Source: Psychrobacter sp. FDAARGOS_221 (GTDB taxonomy: Bacteria > Pseudomonadota > Gammaproteobacteria > Pseudomonadales > Moraxellaceae). From it: a DNA stretch of 64,000 bases. Position 1 is the first letter of the stretch; every line of letters begins with the position of its first letter. The notes beneath the pieces were generated by a model. It saw nothing but the letters and a program-made list of their open reading frames with translations. It was not told where the DNA came from and searched no databases. Location of the stretch: positions 558,001-622,000 of the forward strand of contig NZ_NWFK02000001.1 of assembly GCF_002313155.2 (NCBI RefSeq), read 5' to 3'. The translations under genes were made by a program, and so were the position numbers. Shown here piece after piece: positions 55,691 to 64,000 of the stretch.

Positions 55691-56407
55691 CTAGAAAACA
55701 TCCTTCATCAGCTGTTGTAACTGTGGCAACATTTGCTCAAGTTGATCTTGAGTCTGCTGCATCTGATCATCATCTGGTAGTGACTTTTGCATAAAATCAG
55801 CCGTTACTTTCGGATTTTTATCCAAGATGCTCTGCCCCACTGCGGTGTCATAAAAGCCGATTATCGCATCCACTTCTTGCTGAGTATAATGCGCTTGTGC
55901 TGACTCGATATAGGCTTGGGTCAAAGATTCAACGCTGCCATGACTTTGCAAACTACCAACCACTATTTGCGCATATTCAGTCAAAATGCCTTTCATCTTA
56001 GCTTCTAAGACTTTTTTATCACCCTTTTTATCTTCACTCTGGTTTTGCAATATATCAGCCGCTTTTTGCTTACCATCAATCACCGCTTGTATTTGCTGAT
56101 CAATACGCATCACTTGCATCAGCTTCATCACAGATTCTTTGCTGGGCTTTGCTTGGTTAACGGCTGCTTGATTAGCGCCAGTTTGATTAATGCCACTTTG
56201 ATTAATGACAGTCGCATTAACGTTCTGACTGCTATTAGCACCATTAGAGATAATCAGCTCAGCATAGGCAGGTGTCACTGCCGTCAACATAGTGGCAGCG
56301 GTTAACACTGATAGCTTATGCGCAAGGTTTTTCTTTAGTTTGACACTTAGCATAGATTTAACGCTTAGCATGGGTTTAACGCGTCGCGCTGAATAAAGAT
56401 GTAACAT
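55691..56407 (-). CDS. DUF2059 exported protein (second of a tandem pair)
   Basis: 238 residues. The N-terminus contains a duplicated hexapeptide (MLSVKSMLSVKLKK), so several Met could be the start; the export segment is LSVLTAATMLTAVTPAYAEL. A Gln/Asn-rich linker with four INQTG/VNQ-like repeats precedes the DUF2059 core (YTQQEVDAIIGFYDTAVGQS). Function unknown. It follows its paralogue by 34 bases and is probably a product of gene duplication. Confidence 0.82.
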   Translation of the reverse strand: MLHLYSARRVKPMLSVKSMLSVKLKKNLAHKLSVLTAATMLTAVTPAYAELIISNGANSSQNVNATVINQSGINQTGANQAAVNQAKPSKESVMKLMQVMRIDQQIQAVIDGKQKAADILQNQSEDKKGDKKVLEAKMKGILTEYAQIVVGSLQSHGSVESLTQAYIESAQAHYTQQEVDAIIGFYDTAVGQSILDKNPKVTADFMQKSLPDDDQMQQTQDQLEQMLPQLQQLMKDVF

Positions 56408-56440
56408 ATATTTTGACCTAAAAGTTATAGAAGAACAGCC

Positions 56441-57124
56441 TTACCTTAAGATTCGCTCCAACTCTTGCTTTAGTTTTGGTTTGAGCTTCTGCTGGGTCTG
56501 ATTCACAACATCCATCGTCTCTGGCGTGATGGCTTTCATATAAGCTTGCATGAATGTCGGCTGTTTATCGAGAATACGTTGACCAATATCACTGCTATAA
56601 AAAGCAATTTGAGCATCCACCTCAGCTTGAGTGTAATGCTGCTTAGCCAGTACCAAAAAATGCTTTTTGACAATATCAATCATGGCTTTATTGGAGTCTG
56701 CCATTAGCTCCTGAGTATAGTCAGATAACACCCGCACCATCTGTTGCCTTTGTGTCTCAGTAATTTGCTGAAGATCCTTATCCTGTAACGCAGACTGCAT
56801 AACAGAGTCCATCATCTCACCTTGAGCCACTGTCATTGACTGCATCATTTCAGTCATCCGCATCACCTCCATCAGCTCCAGCAAAGAGGCGTCGGTAGGT
56901 ATTTGGGCAGGCACTTGCTTCTCATTTGCTCCAGCATAACTTGATCCGCTATACCCACCACTATACAAGGACACTTGACCCCCGCCATTGATTGAGTGCT
57001 TCATCCCTTTATTGGCCGAATTACCCTGACTTGATTCAGCCAAAGTTAATTCAGCCAAAGCTGGCGTGGTGACCGTGAGCATACCTGCTAATGACAGGGC
57101 GCCCAAAGTGAGTGATTTTTTCAT
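56441..57124 (-). CDS. DUF2059 exported protein (first of a tandem pair)
   Basis: 227 residues with a clean signal peptide (KKSLTLGALSLAGMLTVTTP, cut near ALAEL). A Gly/Ser/Tyr-rich linker (SINGGGQVSLYSGGYSGSSY) leads to a Met/Gln-rich helical part and the DUF2059 signature YTQAEVDAQIAFYSSDIGQR. AAGGATATTGG precedes the ATG. Same family as the protein at 34.7-35.1 kb. Role unknown. Confidence 0.84.
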   Translation of the reverse strand: MKKSLTLGALSLAGMLTVTTPALAELTLAESSQGNSANKGMKHSINGGGQVSLYSGGYSGSSYAGANEKQVPAQIPTDASLLELMEVMRMTEMMQSMTVAQGEMMDSVMQSALQDKDLQQITETQRQQMVRVLSDYTQELMADSNKAMIDIVKKHFLVLAKQHYTQAEVDAQIAFYSSDIGQRILDKQPTFMQAYMKAITPETMDVVNQTQQKLKPKLKQELERILR

Positions 57125-57177
57125 CCAATATCCTTCACACTATTCGATTAAAACTTACATTAACCCTGTAAATCTAT

Positions 57178-57744
57178 TTATTTCAGCTGGTCACTTGGCT
57201 TAAAGCCGTCTAATTCACCTGGCTTTTCATCAGCTAAATCACAGCTTGGGCGATTAGACTGCTTCTTACGCATCTCTTTACGCGCAGCGGCAGCATCGAA
57301 GCGACATTGCTGTACATAGTCTTTAATCTCAAGTGGCGGTACAGGCGTTGGTTTACCATTTTCATCGACAGCGACCATCGTAAAGTAGCAGCTATTGGTA
57401 TGGCGCACGGTACGCTCTTGAATATTTTCAGCTTCAACGCGAATACCCACCTCCATCGAGGTTTTACCAACATGGTTAATATTGGCCGCAAAAGTAACCA
57501 ACTCACCCACATAGATAGGTTCTAAAAACATAACCTGATCGACAGACAAGGTAACAACATAAGTACCACTATAGCGACTGGCACAGGCATAAGCGACTTG
57601 GTCAAGCATTTTTAACAAGTCACCACCATGCACATTACCAATAAAGTTGGCCATATCTGGTGTCATCAATACTGACATATACAGTTCGTGCTTTAGTGGC
57701 GCTTTTACAGCATTAGAGCTTGGTAACGTATTTAATTGTGGCAT
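57178..57744 (-). CDS. Acyl-CoA thioesterase (YciA/ACOT hotdog family)
   Basis: 188 residues from ATG 57744 (MPQLNTLPSS), which has AAGGA at eight bases; the frame is open to 57789. Hotdog motifs: MSVLMTPDMANFIGNVHGGD (the N/D catalytic pair), LLKMLDQVAYACASRYSGTY and VGELVTFAANINHVGKTSME. A charged C-terminal tail (RKEMRKKQ) is extra. Cuts acyl-CoA to free acid; chain preference unknown. Confidence 0.92.
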   Translation of the reverse strand: MPQLNTLPSSNAVKAPLKHELYMSVLMTPDMANFIGNVHGGDLLKMLDQVAYACASRYSGTYVVTLSVDQVMFLEPIYVGELVTFAANINHVGKTSMEVGIRVEAENIQERTVRHTNSCYFTMVAVDENGKPTPVPPLEIKDYVQQCRFDAAAARKEMRKKQSNRPSCDLADEKPGELDGFKPSDQLK

Positions 57745-58172
57745 AACACCCATCCTTATTTTTAGATAAACGGATAATTTAATCAGCACTTTTTAAAGCA
57801 ACCTGTTATTAAAAGGTCTGGACCTAAACAAAGCTTGTTTTGATAAAAAAGCCAATTAAATTAATCAATAACCCAGTTAGTTTAGCTTAATTTTAAAGTG
57901 CTAAGCAATTGAACAGCCGACTATTGGGTTTTGACAGTAACACATATAAATGCATAACCTAAACCAAAGTGATGACAATCTATTAAAAACCGAATTTCAA
58001 AGTCCGTATTTTAAAAACAGTTGTTTAAATAACCTCCTATAAAATAGCTTCCTAAAAAAATAGCCTTCTAAAAAATTACTTGCTAAAAACAGCTAAAAAC
58101 CACTGATTTTTGCTTAAAAAGCCCTTTTTTTGCAAAAAATGCACTTTTTTCATCTTTTTTTTAAAAAAAAGG
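57745..58172. other. AT-rich gap before the tRNA genes
   Basis: Low-complexity A and T runs, with repeated units of the form CTAAAAA(A)TAGC at 58030-58090. No gene visible. Confidence 0.5.
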
Positions 58173-58200
58173 TTGACGCCTGTTATTTATCTGCTAGAAT
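58173..58200 (+). promoter_or_regulatory. Promoter of the first tRNA-Asn
   Basis: TTGACG, 16 bases, TAGAAT: a near-consensus sigma-70 promoter about 90 bases ahead of the tRNA. Confidence 0.8.
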
Positions 58201-58288
58201 ACGCCCCACTTAACAACGACAGCACATCAATTCAGTGCTTTGAATTCAATAAAATTTTTAATTGAATCTTGTTGTTAACACCAGCTAT

Positions 58289-58364
58289 TCCCTAATAGCT
58301 CAGTTGGTAGAGCATCGGACTGTTAATCCGTGTGTCCCTGGTTCGAGCCCAGGTTAGGGAGCCA
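58289..58364 (+). tRNA. tRNA-Asn (GTT), copy 1
   Basis: 76 bases with encoded CCA. Acceptor TCCCTAA/TTAGGGA, D arm GCTCAGTTGGTAGAGC, anticodon GTT in GGACTGTTAATCC, T arm CCTGGTTCGAGCCCAGG. Own promoter and terminator. Confidence 0.97.
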
Positions 58365-58427
58365 AATTCTAGCATGTTAAGCATGCTAACACTGCGAAAG
58401 GCAGTTTTCTTTATGGCAAAATGCCAA

Positions 58428-58460
58428 AGTCCTTATCTTAACCGATAAGGACTTTTTTTT
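58428..58460 (+). terminator. Terminator after tRNA-Asn copy 1
   Basis: AGTCCTTATC / GATAAGGACT and eight T. Confidence 0.92.
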
Positions 58461-58674
58461 GTCTAAAATAATTAGTGTATCTATTTATAGTGGGTCTTCC
58501 TAAAACCTAGCCAGCCGCAAAATTAATCAACTAAATAATTAAACCAATCTGGCTGACCCTTACTTTTGTTGAATAATATAAGCTTTCTGGGATACAATAA
58601 GCGCGCTAATCAGCCTTGATAAGTAGCAAAAATAGTCGATTAAAAGTTTTTATGACAATTTTATGCAATAAGGC
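58461..58674 (+). other. Spacer between the tRNA-Asn genes
   Basis: AT-rich sequence without a gene; its end runs into the second promoter. Confidence 0.4.
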
Positions 58675-58703
58675 TTGACACCCAGTCAAAGCTTGGCTAG
58701 AAT
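58675..58703 (+). promoter_or_regulatory. Promoter of the second tRNA-Asn
   Basis: TTGACA, 17 bases, TAGAAT: consensus -35 with ideal spacing. Confidence 0.88.
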
Positions 58704-58768
58704 ACGCATCACTTAGTCGTTAACCCCTTTAGTTCTTTGCTATAAAGATTAATGTGGTGACAAGTTAT

Positions 58769-58844
58769 TCCCTAATAGCTCAGTTGGTAGAGCATCGGAC
58801 TGTTAATCCGTGTGTCCCTGGTTCGAGCCCAGGTTAGGGAGCCA
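58769..58844 (+). tRNA. tRNA-Asn (GTT), copy 2
   Basis: Identical to the copy at 58289 over all 76 bases, including the encoded CCA; also shares six bases downstream. Confidence 0.97.
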
Positions 58845-58892
58845 AATTCTAAAAGGTTTTAACACCCATAGATTTTAGTTAAAACCTAAAAA

Positions 58893-58922
58893 AGTCCTAA
58901 TCAGTGATTAGGACTTTTTTTT
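58893..58922 (+). terminator. Terminator after tRNA-Asn copy 2
   Basis: AGTCCTAATC / GATTAGGACT and eight T. Confidence 0.92.
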
Positions 58923-59096
58923 ATGCATGTTGTTTTGTGCATCTCAGTTTGCCACAAAGCACAAAGATACCTTAAGCAAAATCCCCCCTACTTTGCTTAT
59001 AACACAACTAACACGCTCTATTGGTGCTTACTGCTTGGTGTTTAGTCCCATATCACCTATAATAAATTAAATCTACTTAACCTAATTGATGATAAT

Positions 59097-59435
59097 ATGG
59101 CTTTAATTCCTCCTCATATCCGCAATAAATATTCAAATCATCCACAGAAAATCACTCGTCCGGTCAGCATTAGACTGTCTGAAGAAATGATCAGCTTAAT
59201 GGAAGAAACCGCGCATGAGCATGGCTTTAAGCGTATCCAGGGTCTGATTCGTCTTTATATACGTCAAGGCTTAGACAGAGACCATGATGGCTATACCCTA
59301 GCTGACGATGAGCTATTTATTGAGCAACTACGCTCTAAAGGTGTTAGCAGCTCTATTATCGAGCAGGCCATTATTGATACCCATAATAGCTATGCCACTA
59401 AAGGCTTGCTTGAAGAACAGTATGAAGAAAAATAA
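59097..59435 (+). CDS. Ribbon-helix-helix-like hypothetical protein
   Basis: 112 residues. Central segment TRPVSIRLSEEMISLMEETA followed by GFKRIQGLIRLYIRQGLDRD is shaped like a ribbon-helix-helix DNA-binding fold (short strand and two helices). The acidic C-terminus is typical of small regulators. No partner gene; it stands between the tRNA-Asn and tRNA-Ser pairs. Target unknown. Confidence 0.72.
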   Translation: MALIPPHIRNKYSNHPQKITRPVSIRLSEEMISLMEETAHEHGFKRIQGLIRLYIRQGLDRDHDGYTLADDELFIEQLRSKGVSSSIIEQAIIDTHNSYATKGLLEEQYEEK

Positions 59436-59569
59436 GTAAGTTCTATCATGCCCAATGCTGTATGCCCTCACATACCACTTATATGGTTTAGTTTTTGGGG
59501 CTCGATTGGGCATTTAATGCTGGCAAAAGCATTGATAATAAAAAAAATTACAAAAATGTGAAAAAATAC

Positions 59570-59597
59570 TTGCAATCAAAATCAAACCCTCTATAAT
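59570..59597 (+). promoter_or_regulatory. Promoter of the first tRNA-Ser
   Basis: TTGCAA, 16 bases, TATAAT; the tRNA starts 11 bases after the -10 box. Confidence 0.82.
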
Positions 59598-59608
59598 ACT
59601 GCACCTAC

Positions 59609-59699
59609 GGAGTCGTGGCAGAGCGGTTGAATGCACCGGTCTTGAAAACCGGCAAGGGTTCATAGCCCTTCGAGAGTTCGAATCTCTCCGACTCCGCCA
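59609..59699 (+). tRNA. tRNA-Ser (TGA), copy 1
   Basis: 91 bases with encoded CCA. Acceptor GGAGTCG/CGACTCC, anticodon TGA in CGGTCTTGAAAACCGG, long variable arm AAGGGTTCATAGCCCTT typical for serine, T arm GAGAGTTCGAATCTCTC. Confidence 0.97.
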
Positions 59700-59707
59700 G
59701 ATACTTA

Positions 59708-59742
59708 AAAGACCAACTTATTGACTAAGTTGGTCTTTTTTT
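59708..59742 (+). terminator. Terminator after tRNA-Ser copy 1
   Basis: AGACCAACTTA / TAAGTTGGTCT stem and T run. Confidence 0.92.
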
Positions 59743-59795
59743 ATGTTCGTAATTTATGTCTGCCAGCTGCCACTAAATTAAATTTTATTCACCCC

Positions 59796-59823
59796 TTGCA
59801 TTTGGTCAGATTTTCATTATAAT
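59796..59823 (+). promoter_or_regulatory. Promoter of the second tRNA-Ser
   Basis: TTGCAT, 16 bases, TATAAT; the tRNA starts 12 bases later. Confidence 0.82.
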
Positions 59824-59835
59824 AAGCCACTTATT

Positions 59836-59926
59836 GGAGTCGTGGCAGAGCGGTTGAATGCACCGGTCTTGAAAACCGGCAAGGGTTCATAGCCCTTCGA
59901 GAGTTCGAATCTCTCCGACTCCGCCA
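59836..59926 (+). tRNA. tRNA-Ser (TGA), copy 2
   Basis: Identical to copy 1 over 91 bases with encoded CCA; anticodon TGA, long variable arm. Confidence 0.97.
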
Positions 59927-59937
59927 GATATTAAAAA

Positions 59938-59968
59938 GACCAGCTTATTACTAAGCTGGTCTTTTTTT
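59938..59968 (+). terminator. Terminator after tRNA-Ser copy 2
   Basis: AGACCAGCTTA / TAAGCTGGTCT stem and T run. Confidence 0.92.
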
Positions 59969-60015
59969 ATGTTGTTTATTTTAATGTTGCTGGGTTTTTT
60001 ATTACAAATTACCGG

Positions 60016-61140
60016 CTAATCCACATGATGCAGATATAAGCACATATCAAGTAAACGATTGGCATAGCCCCACTCATTATCATACCAAGCAAATACCTTC
60101 ACCTGACTACCAACCTGCATCAGCTGCTCATCATCGATGATTAGCGACTCAGGTTGATGGATAAAGTCGCTAGACACCAATGGCTCTTCAGTGTATCCCA
60201 TAATGCCATGCAAACGGCTGTCAGGCGCGCAGGCGGCTTTAAGCACTGCCCTCACCTGCTCTAGATTAACCTCACGCTCAAACACAAAGGTGACATCAAT
60301 GGCAGCCACATCTATCGTCGGCACCCGTATTGAATGACCATCAATTTTGCCGAGCATATGCGGTAAGGTGCGCTCGGTAGCGGCAATACTACTAGAGGTC
60401 GTTGGGATAAAGTTATGGCCTGAAGCACGTGCTCGGCGCTTATCACGGTGTGGTTGATCGAGCACATTTTGATCAGCAGTCACCGCATGAATCTCGGTCA
60501 TCATTACTGACTGAGTGCCAAAGGCTTTATCAAGGACATAGATGAGTGGCACTAAGGCCTGAGTGGTGCAAGACACACTTGAGATAATCGGTAGCTGGCG
60601 GTTCAGCTCTGTTTCATTGACGCCCATCACAATACACGCATCGACGTTGTCAAAGGGTGCTGCGCCAATAATGACTTGTTTTGCACCTGCTTGCAAATGA
60701 CGACTGGCATCGTCATAAGAGCGAAAGTGACCAGTACACTCAAGTACCACATCCACTTTAAGCTTTTGCCATGGTAATAGCTCTGGCTCAGCAGTCGCAA
60801 GTAAGTCTATACAGTAGGTATTGTCATTTTTGGTCAGGCACAGTTGGATGTTTTGCTGCTCATCACTGGTTGCGGCTGACGGATAACGGATACTGGCTTG
60901 CACCCCTAGCCGGCTTAATCGACCATGGGTGCTGTCATATTTTAATAGATGTAGCAGTGTATCAACATCCGCCACATCATTGATGGCCACAATGTGTACC
61001 AATTTACCCAGTACATCAAAACGCTCAATCAGTGCGCGTAATACATTACGCCCTATACGTCCAAAGCCGTTAATGGCGACGCGTAATGGACGCTTGCGTT
61101 GCAATGATGTTGTGGCGGACTGTGCAGGTATAAGGGACAT
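60016..61140 (-). CDS. epd: GAPDH-family dehydrogenase, probably erythrose-4-phosphate dehydrogenase
   Basis: NAD-dependent phosphorylating-type aldehyde dehydrogenase, 374 residues. NAD fold VAINGFGRIGRNVLRALIER; active-site C191 in SSVSCTTQALVPL and H217 in EIHAVTADQ. Epd-like traits are LLHLLKYDSTHGRL, LPWQKLKVDVVLECTGHF and EPLVSSDFIHQPESLIIDDE. In Epd and GAPDH the active-site run is SCTTN; here the Asn is Gln, which is rare. Epd makes 4-phosphoerythronate for vitamin B6; it uses a product of transketolase. A GAPDH paralogue cannot be excluded. About 17 extra N-terminal residues. Confidence 0.82.
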   Translation of the reverse strand: MSLIPAQSATTSLQRKRPLRVAINGFGRIGRNVLRALIERFDVLGKLVHIVAINDVADVDTLLHLLKYDSTHGRLSRLGVQASIRYPSAATSDEQQNIQLCLTKNDNTYCIDLLATAEPELLPWQKLKVDVVLECTGHFRSYDDASRHLQAGAKQVIIGAAPFDNVDACIVMGVNETELNRQLPIISSVSCTTQALVPLIYVLDKAFGTQSVMMTEIHAVTADQNVLDQPHRDKRRARASGHNFIPTTSSSIAATERTLPHMLGKIDGHSIRVPTIDVAAIDVTFVFEREVNLEQVRAVLKAACAPDSRLHGIMGYTEEPLVSSDFIHQPESLIIDDEQLMQVGSQVKVFAWYDNEWGYANRLLDMCLYLHHVD

Positions 61141-61286
61141 AGTGGCAACTTAAAAATAGCAGAATATAACAGACCAATAGCTCTTAATTTGAGGCTATAA
61201 ATACAGGGATGAGTGCACAACCGCAGAAGCTAAGCTAACTAACGGCATGGCATAGCATGGTTTTGATAAACGTCGATTGTGATGGA

Positions 61287-63308
61287 TTACTCGACAAATA
61301 TCAACGCCAGACGGATACTATTATAATCTATTTTCTCATTCAGATATTCATAGATCGGACGCAGCTTAATACGATCTTTGGTAAATAGATCTTTGCCAGC
61401 GCTATCGACACCACTGCTATCGTCGCCGCCACTAAAGTCATTGGGATCCGCTGCGGCAATAATCACATCAACAGCAGCACTTACCTTTTCGACAATGGCG
61501 TCATCAGGGCGCAGATGCTCACATTTAAAGCTAGGGTCTTGCTGCTTGATTTGAGATAAATGCTTCATAATGGTTGATTGAGCCAAGCCACGAGCTTGAG
61601 CAACTTCGGCAATAGATAAGCTCTCTTCAAGCAGCAGCCTGGTTTCCATTAGCGTACTTTGCGAATGATCTGTTAGCTGATTACCAAGCTTATCTCTTTG
61701 CGCTTGCTTCTTCGCCTGTCTTTGCTGACGTGCTTTAAACTGAGACTCGTAGGCATCGATACTGCTTTTACTTAAGGTGCCACCTCGGGTCAACACGAAG
61801 CGATCATGCGATTCTTTCAGCACTTCAGTTTCAATATCACTAAAGGTCTGCTCTGCTTCATCAGACAGCTGTTGGAATCTAGAATCTGCACCCCGCGCTA
61901 ATGGATCTAAACGTAAGCTTAAATCATTCATACCTAGCAGCTTAAGACCTTCAAGTGATTTGAGACGTGATAAGGCAACATAGCCTTGTCCTAATTCAAA
62001 AGTCTTAGATAAGTCAATCTCTGCTGCATCAAGGGTCATCCCTTGCGACTTATGAATGGTAATTGCCCAAGCTAGGGTTAACGGGATTTGGGTATAACTG
62101 GCAAGTATTTCACCATTTTCATCTTCAATCACCCACTCTTCAGGCTCAGCAATGACTTGTCGCCCTGTATTGAGCTTAATAATTGGGTAGCGATCAGTCG
62201 ATACCGGCGCATCTGATTCTGTAGACTCTACTTCGTCGTCAGTGTCATCTTGATTGGTTAAGCTAGTATCAGTGGCAGCTTTTTGGTCTTTGGCAGCTTG
62301 TAGCGCTGAGGACTTAATACTTGAGCTTTCTTTATCATCCGCCGCTTTAACACTACTCGTCTTTAATGGCTTAATGGTCGTAAACCCAACCAGCTCGCCC
62401 ATGGTGCCGTTTGATACCCCAAGCTCAGTATTGTTCTTAATAAACATTACCTTAGCGCCAATTTTCAACGTGAGCTCATCACTGGTACGCACCGACTTTT
62501 TAAGGGTTTCAACCAGTTTGTTATCACCATGCGCTATCGCGTGATAGGTTACGGTTTCACCAGATAGCTGCGCCAACTCATTTTCATTAATTTTGTTTAC
62601 ATTGACGTTATGGGTGTATAACCGTGTACGATTGACGTCCACATCTTGATAAAAGGTATTTTGTAGTGCCAAGATAGCCTCTGCGGTAACCCCTTGATCG
62701 CCACGTATCTGATTTAAAATGGCATCTAAAGTAATCTGCTGCTGAACATCCTTTGCCTGGTCATCCGCCTGCTGTCGATGCTGCTCTGTCAAATAACAGA
62801 CCTTAAACCCAGCATCAAGCCAGGCTTCTGACATAAAGGCGAACTTATCTCTATTGCTTTCACCACGACTGCCTACTGGGGGTAACTGAAAGAAATCACC
62901 CGCAGCGACCAATTGAATACCGCCAAAAGGCTTATCACTTTGACGTATGTGCTTTAATACCTGATTGACTAAGTTCAGCTGCTTAGCATGAAGCATAGAG
63001 ATTTCATCGATAATCAGAACCGATGTGCCTTGCAGCCTATCTTTTAGTATCTTTTTACGTGATAAATTAGACAGGTCACGTTCAGTAAGCTCATCTTTAA
63101 TACCAATGCCTGACCAACTGTGGATAGTTGTCCCATTCATATGGGTAGCAGCAATACCGGTACTGGCAGTCGTCGCTACCGGTACCCGTCTGGCTCTCAA
63201 ATAATGAATGTATTGATTTAAAGTGTAGGTTTTTCCTGAACCTGCTGAACCGGTTAAAAAAACATTTTTACCCGTTTTGAGAATATCCAAGGCGGTCGAT
63301 TGTTTCAT
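61287..63308 (-). CDS. Pif1-like helicase with C-terminal helix-turn-helix
   Basis: ATP-dependent 5'-3' DNA helicase of the Pif1/RecD-like type, 673 residues. Walker A GSAGSGKT (20-27), Walker B VLIIDEISMLHAKQL, then GGIQLVAAGDFFQLPPVGS and the late motif WAITIHKSQGMTLDAAEIDL with VALSRLKSLEGL. An acidic Ser-rich insert of about 60 residues sits in the middle (DDTDDEVESTESD). The C-terminus has an HTH of type 40 (about 557-589; ESLSIAEVAQARGLAQSTIM), as in several helicases of this group. No partner gene. Likely in genome maintenance. Confidence 0.9.
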   Translation of the reverse strand: MKQSTALDILKTGKNVFLTGSAGSGKTYTLNQYIHYLRARRVPVATTASTGIAATHMNGTTIHSWSGIGIKDELTERDLSNLSRKKILKDRLQGTSVLIIDEISMLHAKQLNLVNQVLKHIRQSDKPFGGIQLVAAGDFFQLPPVGSRGESNRDKFAFMSEAWLDAGFKVCYLTEQHRQQADDQAKDVQQQITLDAILNQIRGDQGVTAEAILALQNTFYQDVDVNRTRLYTHNVNVNKINENELAQLSGETVTYHAIAHGDNKLVETLKKSVRTSDELTLKIGAKVMFIKNNTELGVSNGTMGELVGFTTIKPLKTSSVKAADDKESSSIKSSALQAAKDQKAATDTSLTNQDDTDDEVESTESDAPVSTDRYPIIKLNTGRQVIAEPEEWVIEDENGEILASYTQIPLTLAWAITIHKSQGMTLDAAEIDLSKTFELGQGYVALSRLKSLEGLKLLGMNDLSLRLDPLARGADSRFQQLSDEAEQTFSDIETEVLKESHDRFVLTRGGTLSKSSIDAYESQFKARQQRQAKKQAQRDKLGNQLTDHSQSTLMETRLLLEESLSIAEVAQARGLAQSTIMKHLSQIKQQDPSFKCEHLRPDDAIVEKVSAAVDVIIAAADPNDFSGGDDSSGVDSAGKDLFTKDRIKLRPIYEYLNEKIDYNSIRLALIFVE

Positions 63309-63580
63309 GAGCGGGGTGTCTTATTAAAAGCAAGTGAACCTGACAAGGCAGAAATTTGTCTAACGTCAAATGCTATCGGCTACTCTATTCAAACCGTGTA
63401 ATAAGGTTTGATGTTAAGTGGCGATAGCATTCTGATATAGCGACGTATCTGAAATAGCATCCTGCCTGATATAGCAGGATGATAGTGCAAGTGATGATGT
63501 CTCTGCTAAGGGACTGTATATTATCAATCGTATTGAATCAAATATTTATTGAAATGCTAGATTCAAGTTGTCGATAAACG
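63309..63580. other. Gap after the partial right-edge gene
   Basis: Contains a short repeat of GATATAGC-type words around 63430-63480. No gene visible. Confidence 0.4.
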
Positions 63581-64000
63581 TTATGGCACCAGCTTATGGA
63601 AAGTCATAAAGCAGTTAGTACCTTTGGGATCAATACACCAACGCATTAGATTATTCTTAGGTTGATAATCAACGAAAGCCAATAAAGCTTCGCCAGCCTG
63701 ATCGACCTGAGTACCCGAACAGTCAGGCTTATTATTATCATAGCGGGTCGTAATGGCAATAATAGGTAGGCCTTCGTCTTGATGCTGGTACATATAATTG
63801 CTGTAGGTCCACTCTTCACCACTGGTGGTTACCAGTACATTATCAGCACCAAAGCTATAACGCTCGCGACACTGATTGGATGCAGCAACCGTTGCCGGTT
63901 GGATGGGCAGTGATTTTGCCTCTGGGTCGTATTGAGTTAAACCCGTACTACTCTTTTGACGATTATTGGTTTGATTATTATCTGCTTGTGCCTGACTGTT
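63581..64000 (-). CDS. Hypothetical protein, cut by the window edge
   Basis: The minus-strand frame runs open from the window edge to the stop at 63581, giving at least 139 residues; the start is beyond 64000. The visible part begins with a polar Gln/Asn-rich stretch (SQAQADNNQTNNRQKS), then a domain with four Cys (NQCRERYSFG, KPDCSG, RWCIDPKGTNC) and the end MTFHKLVP. The linker plus Cys suggest an exported or lipid-anchored protein, but the signal would lie outside. Family not recognised. Confidence 0.7.
   Translation of the reverse strand, partial: NSQAQADNNQTNNRQKSSTGLTQYDPEAKSLPIQPATVAASNQCRERYSFGADNVLVTTSGEEWTYSNYMYQHQDEGLPIIAITTRYDNNKPDCSGTQVDQAGEALLAFVDYQPKNNLMRWCIDPKGTNCFMTFHKLVP

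Overview
The window looks like a chromosomal segment of a Psychrobacter-like gammaproteobacterium (Moraxellaceae). I infer this from moderate-to-low GC, many short AT-rich gaps, the protein style of the housekeeping genes (serS, tkt, uvrB, dps, aspA) and the amino-acid-based catabolism. No 16S or marker search could be run, so the genus is an inference.

Layout. 0.2-3.7 kb: an exported YceI protein, a two-repeat DUF305 lipoprotein whose natural start appears to be ATA, and a YkvI-type membrane transporter behind a structured leader. 3.8-8.6 kb: an iron-uptake operon on the minus strand (TonB siderophore receptor, PiuC/YbiX-type hydroxylase, FMN alpha-hydroxy-acid oxidase) with a Fur-like box upstream. 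9.4-15.5 kb: a complete dipeptide ABC importer dppABCDF with a terminator-like hairpin between dppA and dppB. 15.7-24.4 kb: a ketoarginine/guanidinobutyrate route (gabD, gabT, gbuA, aruI, APC permease) facing an IclR regulator. 24.5-28.1 kb: CaiB-type CoA transferase and glutaryl-CoA dehydrogenase facing a second IclR regulator. GabT and GabD could also serve the C5 (5-aminovalerate/glutarate) branch, which would join the two clusters into one arginine/lysine catabolic block.

28.1-40.1 kb is an AT-rich accessory region: a truncated NERD gene, an HPP membrane protein with its TetR regulator and two operators, an IS21-family element, a divergent XRE regulator unit with a membrane partner, a six-gene export locus (outer-membrane barrel, double-leader small precursor, zinc-ribbon membrane protein, unknown protein, DUF2059 protein, exported C39 peptidase), a gene with no normal start codon, a HEPN-domain protein and a long GC-rich inverted repeat. 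The C39/barrel/precursor locus is the best candidate for an undescribed system: the small precursor carries a Sec signal peptide followed by a bacteriocin-like leader ending in Gly-Ala, and the only protease in the locus is itself predicted to be exported. It recalls the Fap amyloid operons (C39-like FapD, barrel FapF) but with a different substrate.

40.1-64 kb returns to core genes: tkt, serS, a YcxB-like protein, dps, a DASS anion transporter, azlCD, aspA, two lipoproteins, an alanine dehydrogenase broken by one in-frame stop, uvrB, two tandem DUF2059 proteins, a hotdog thioesterase, two identical tRNA-Asn and two identical tRNA-Ser genes each with its own promoter and terminator, an Epd-like dehydrogenase, a Pif1-like helicase, and a gene cut by the window edge.
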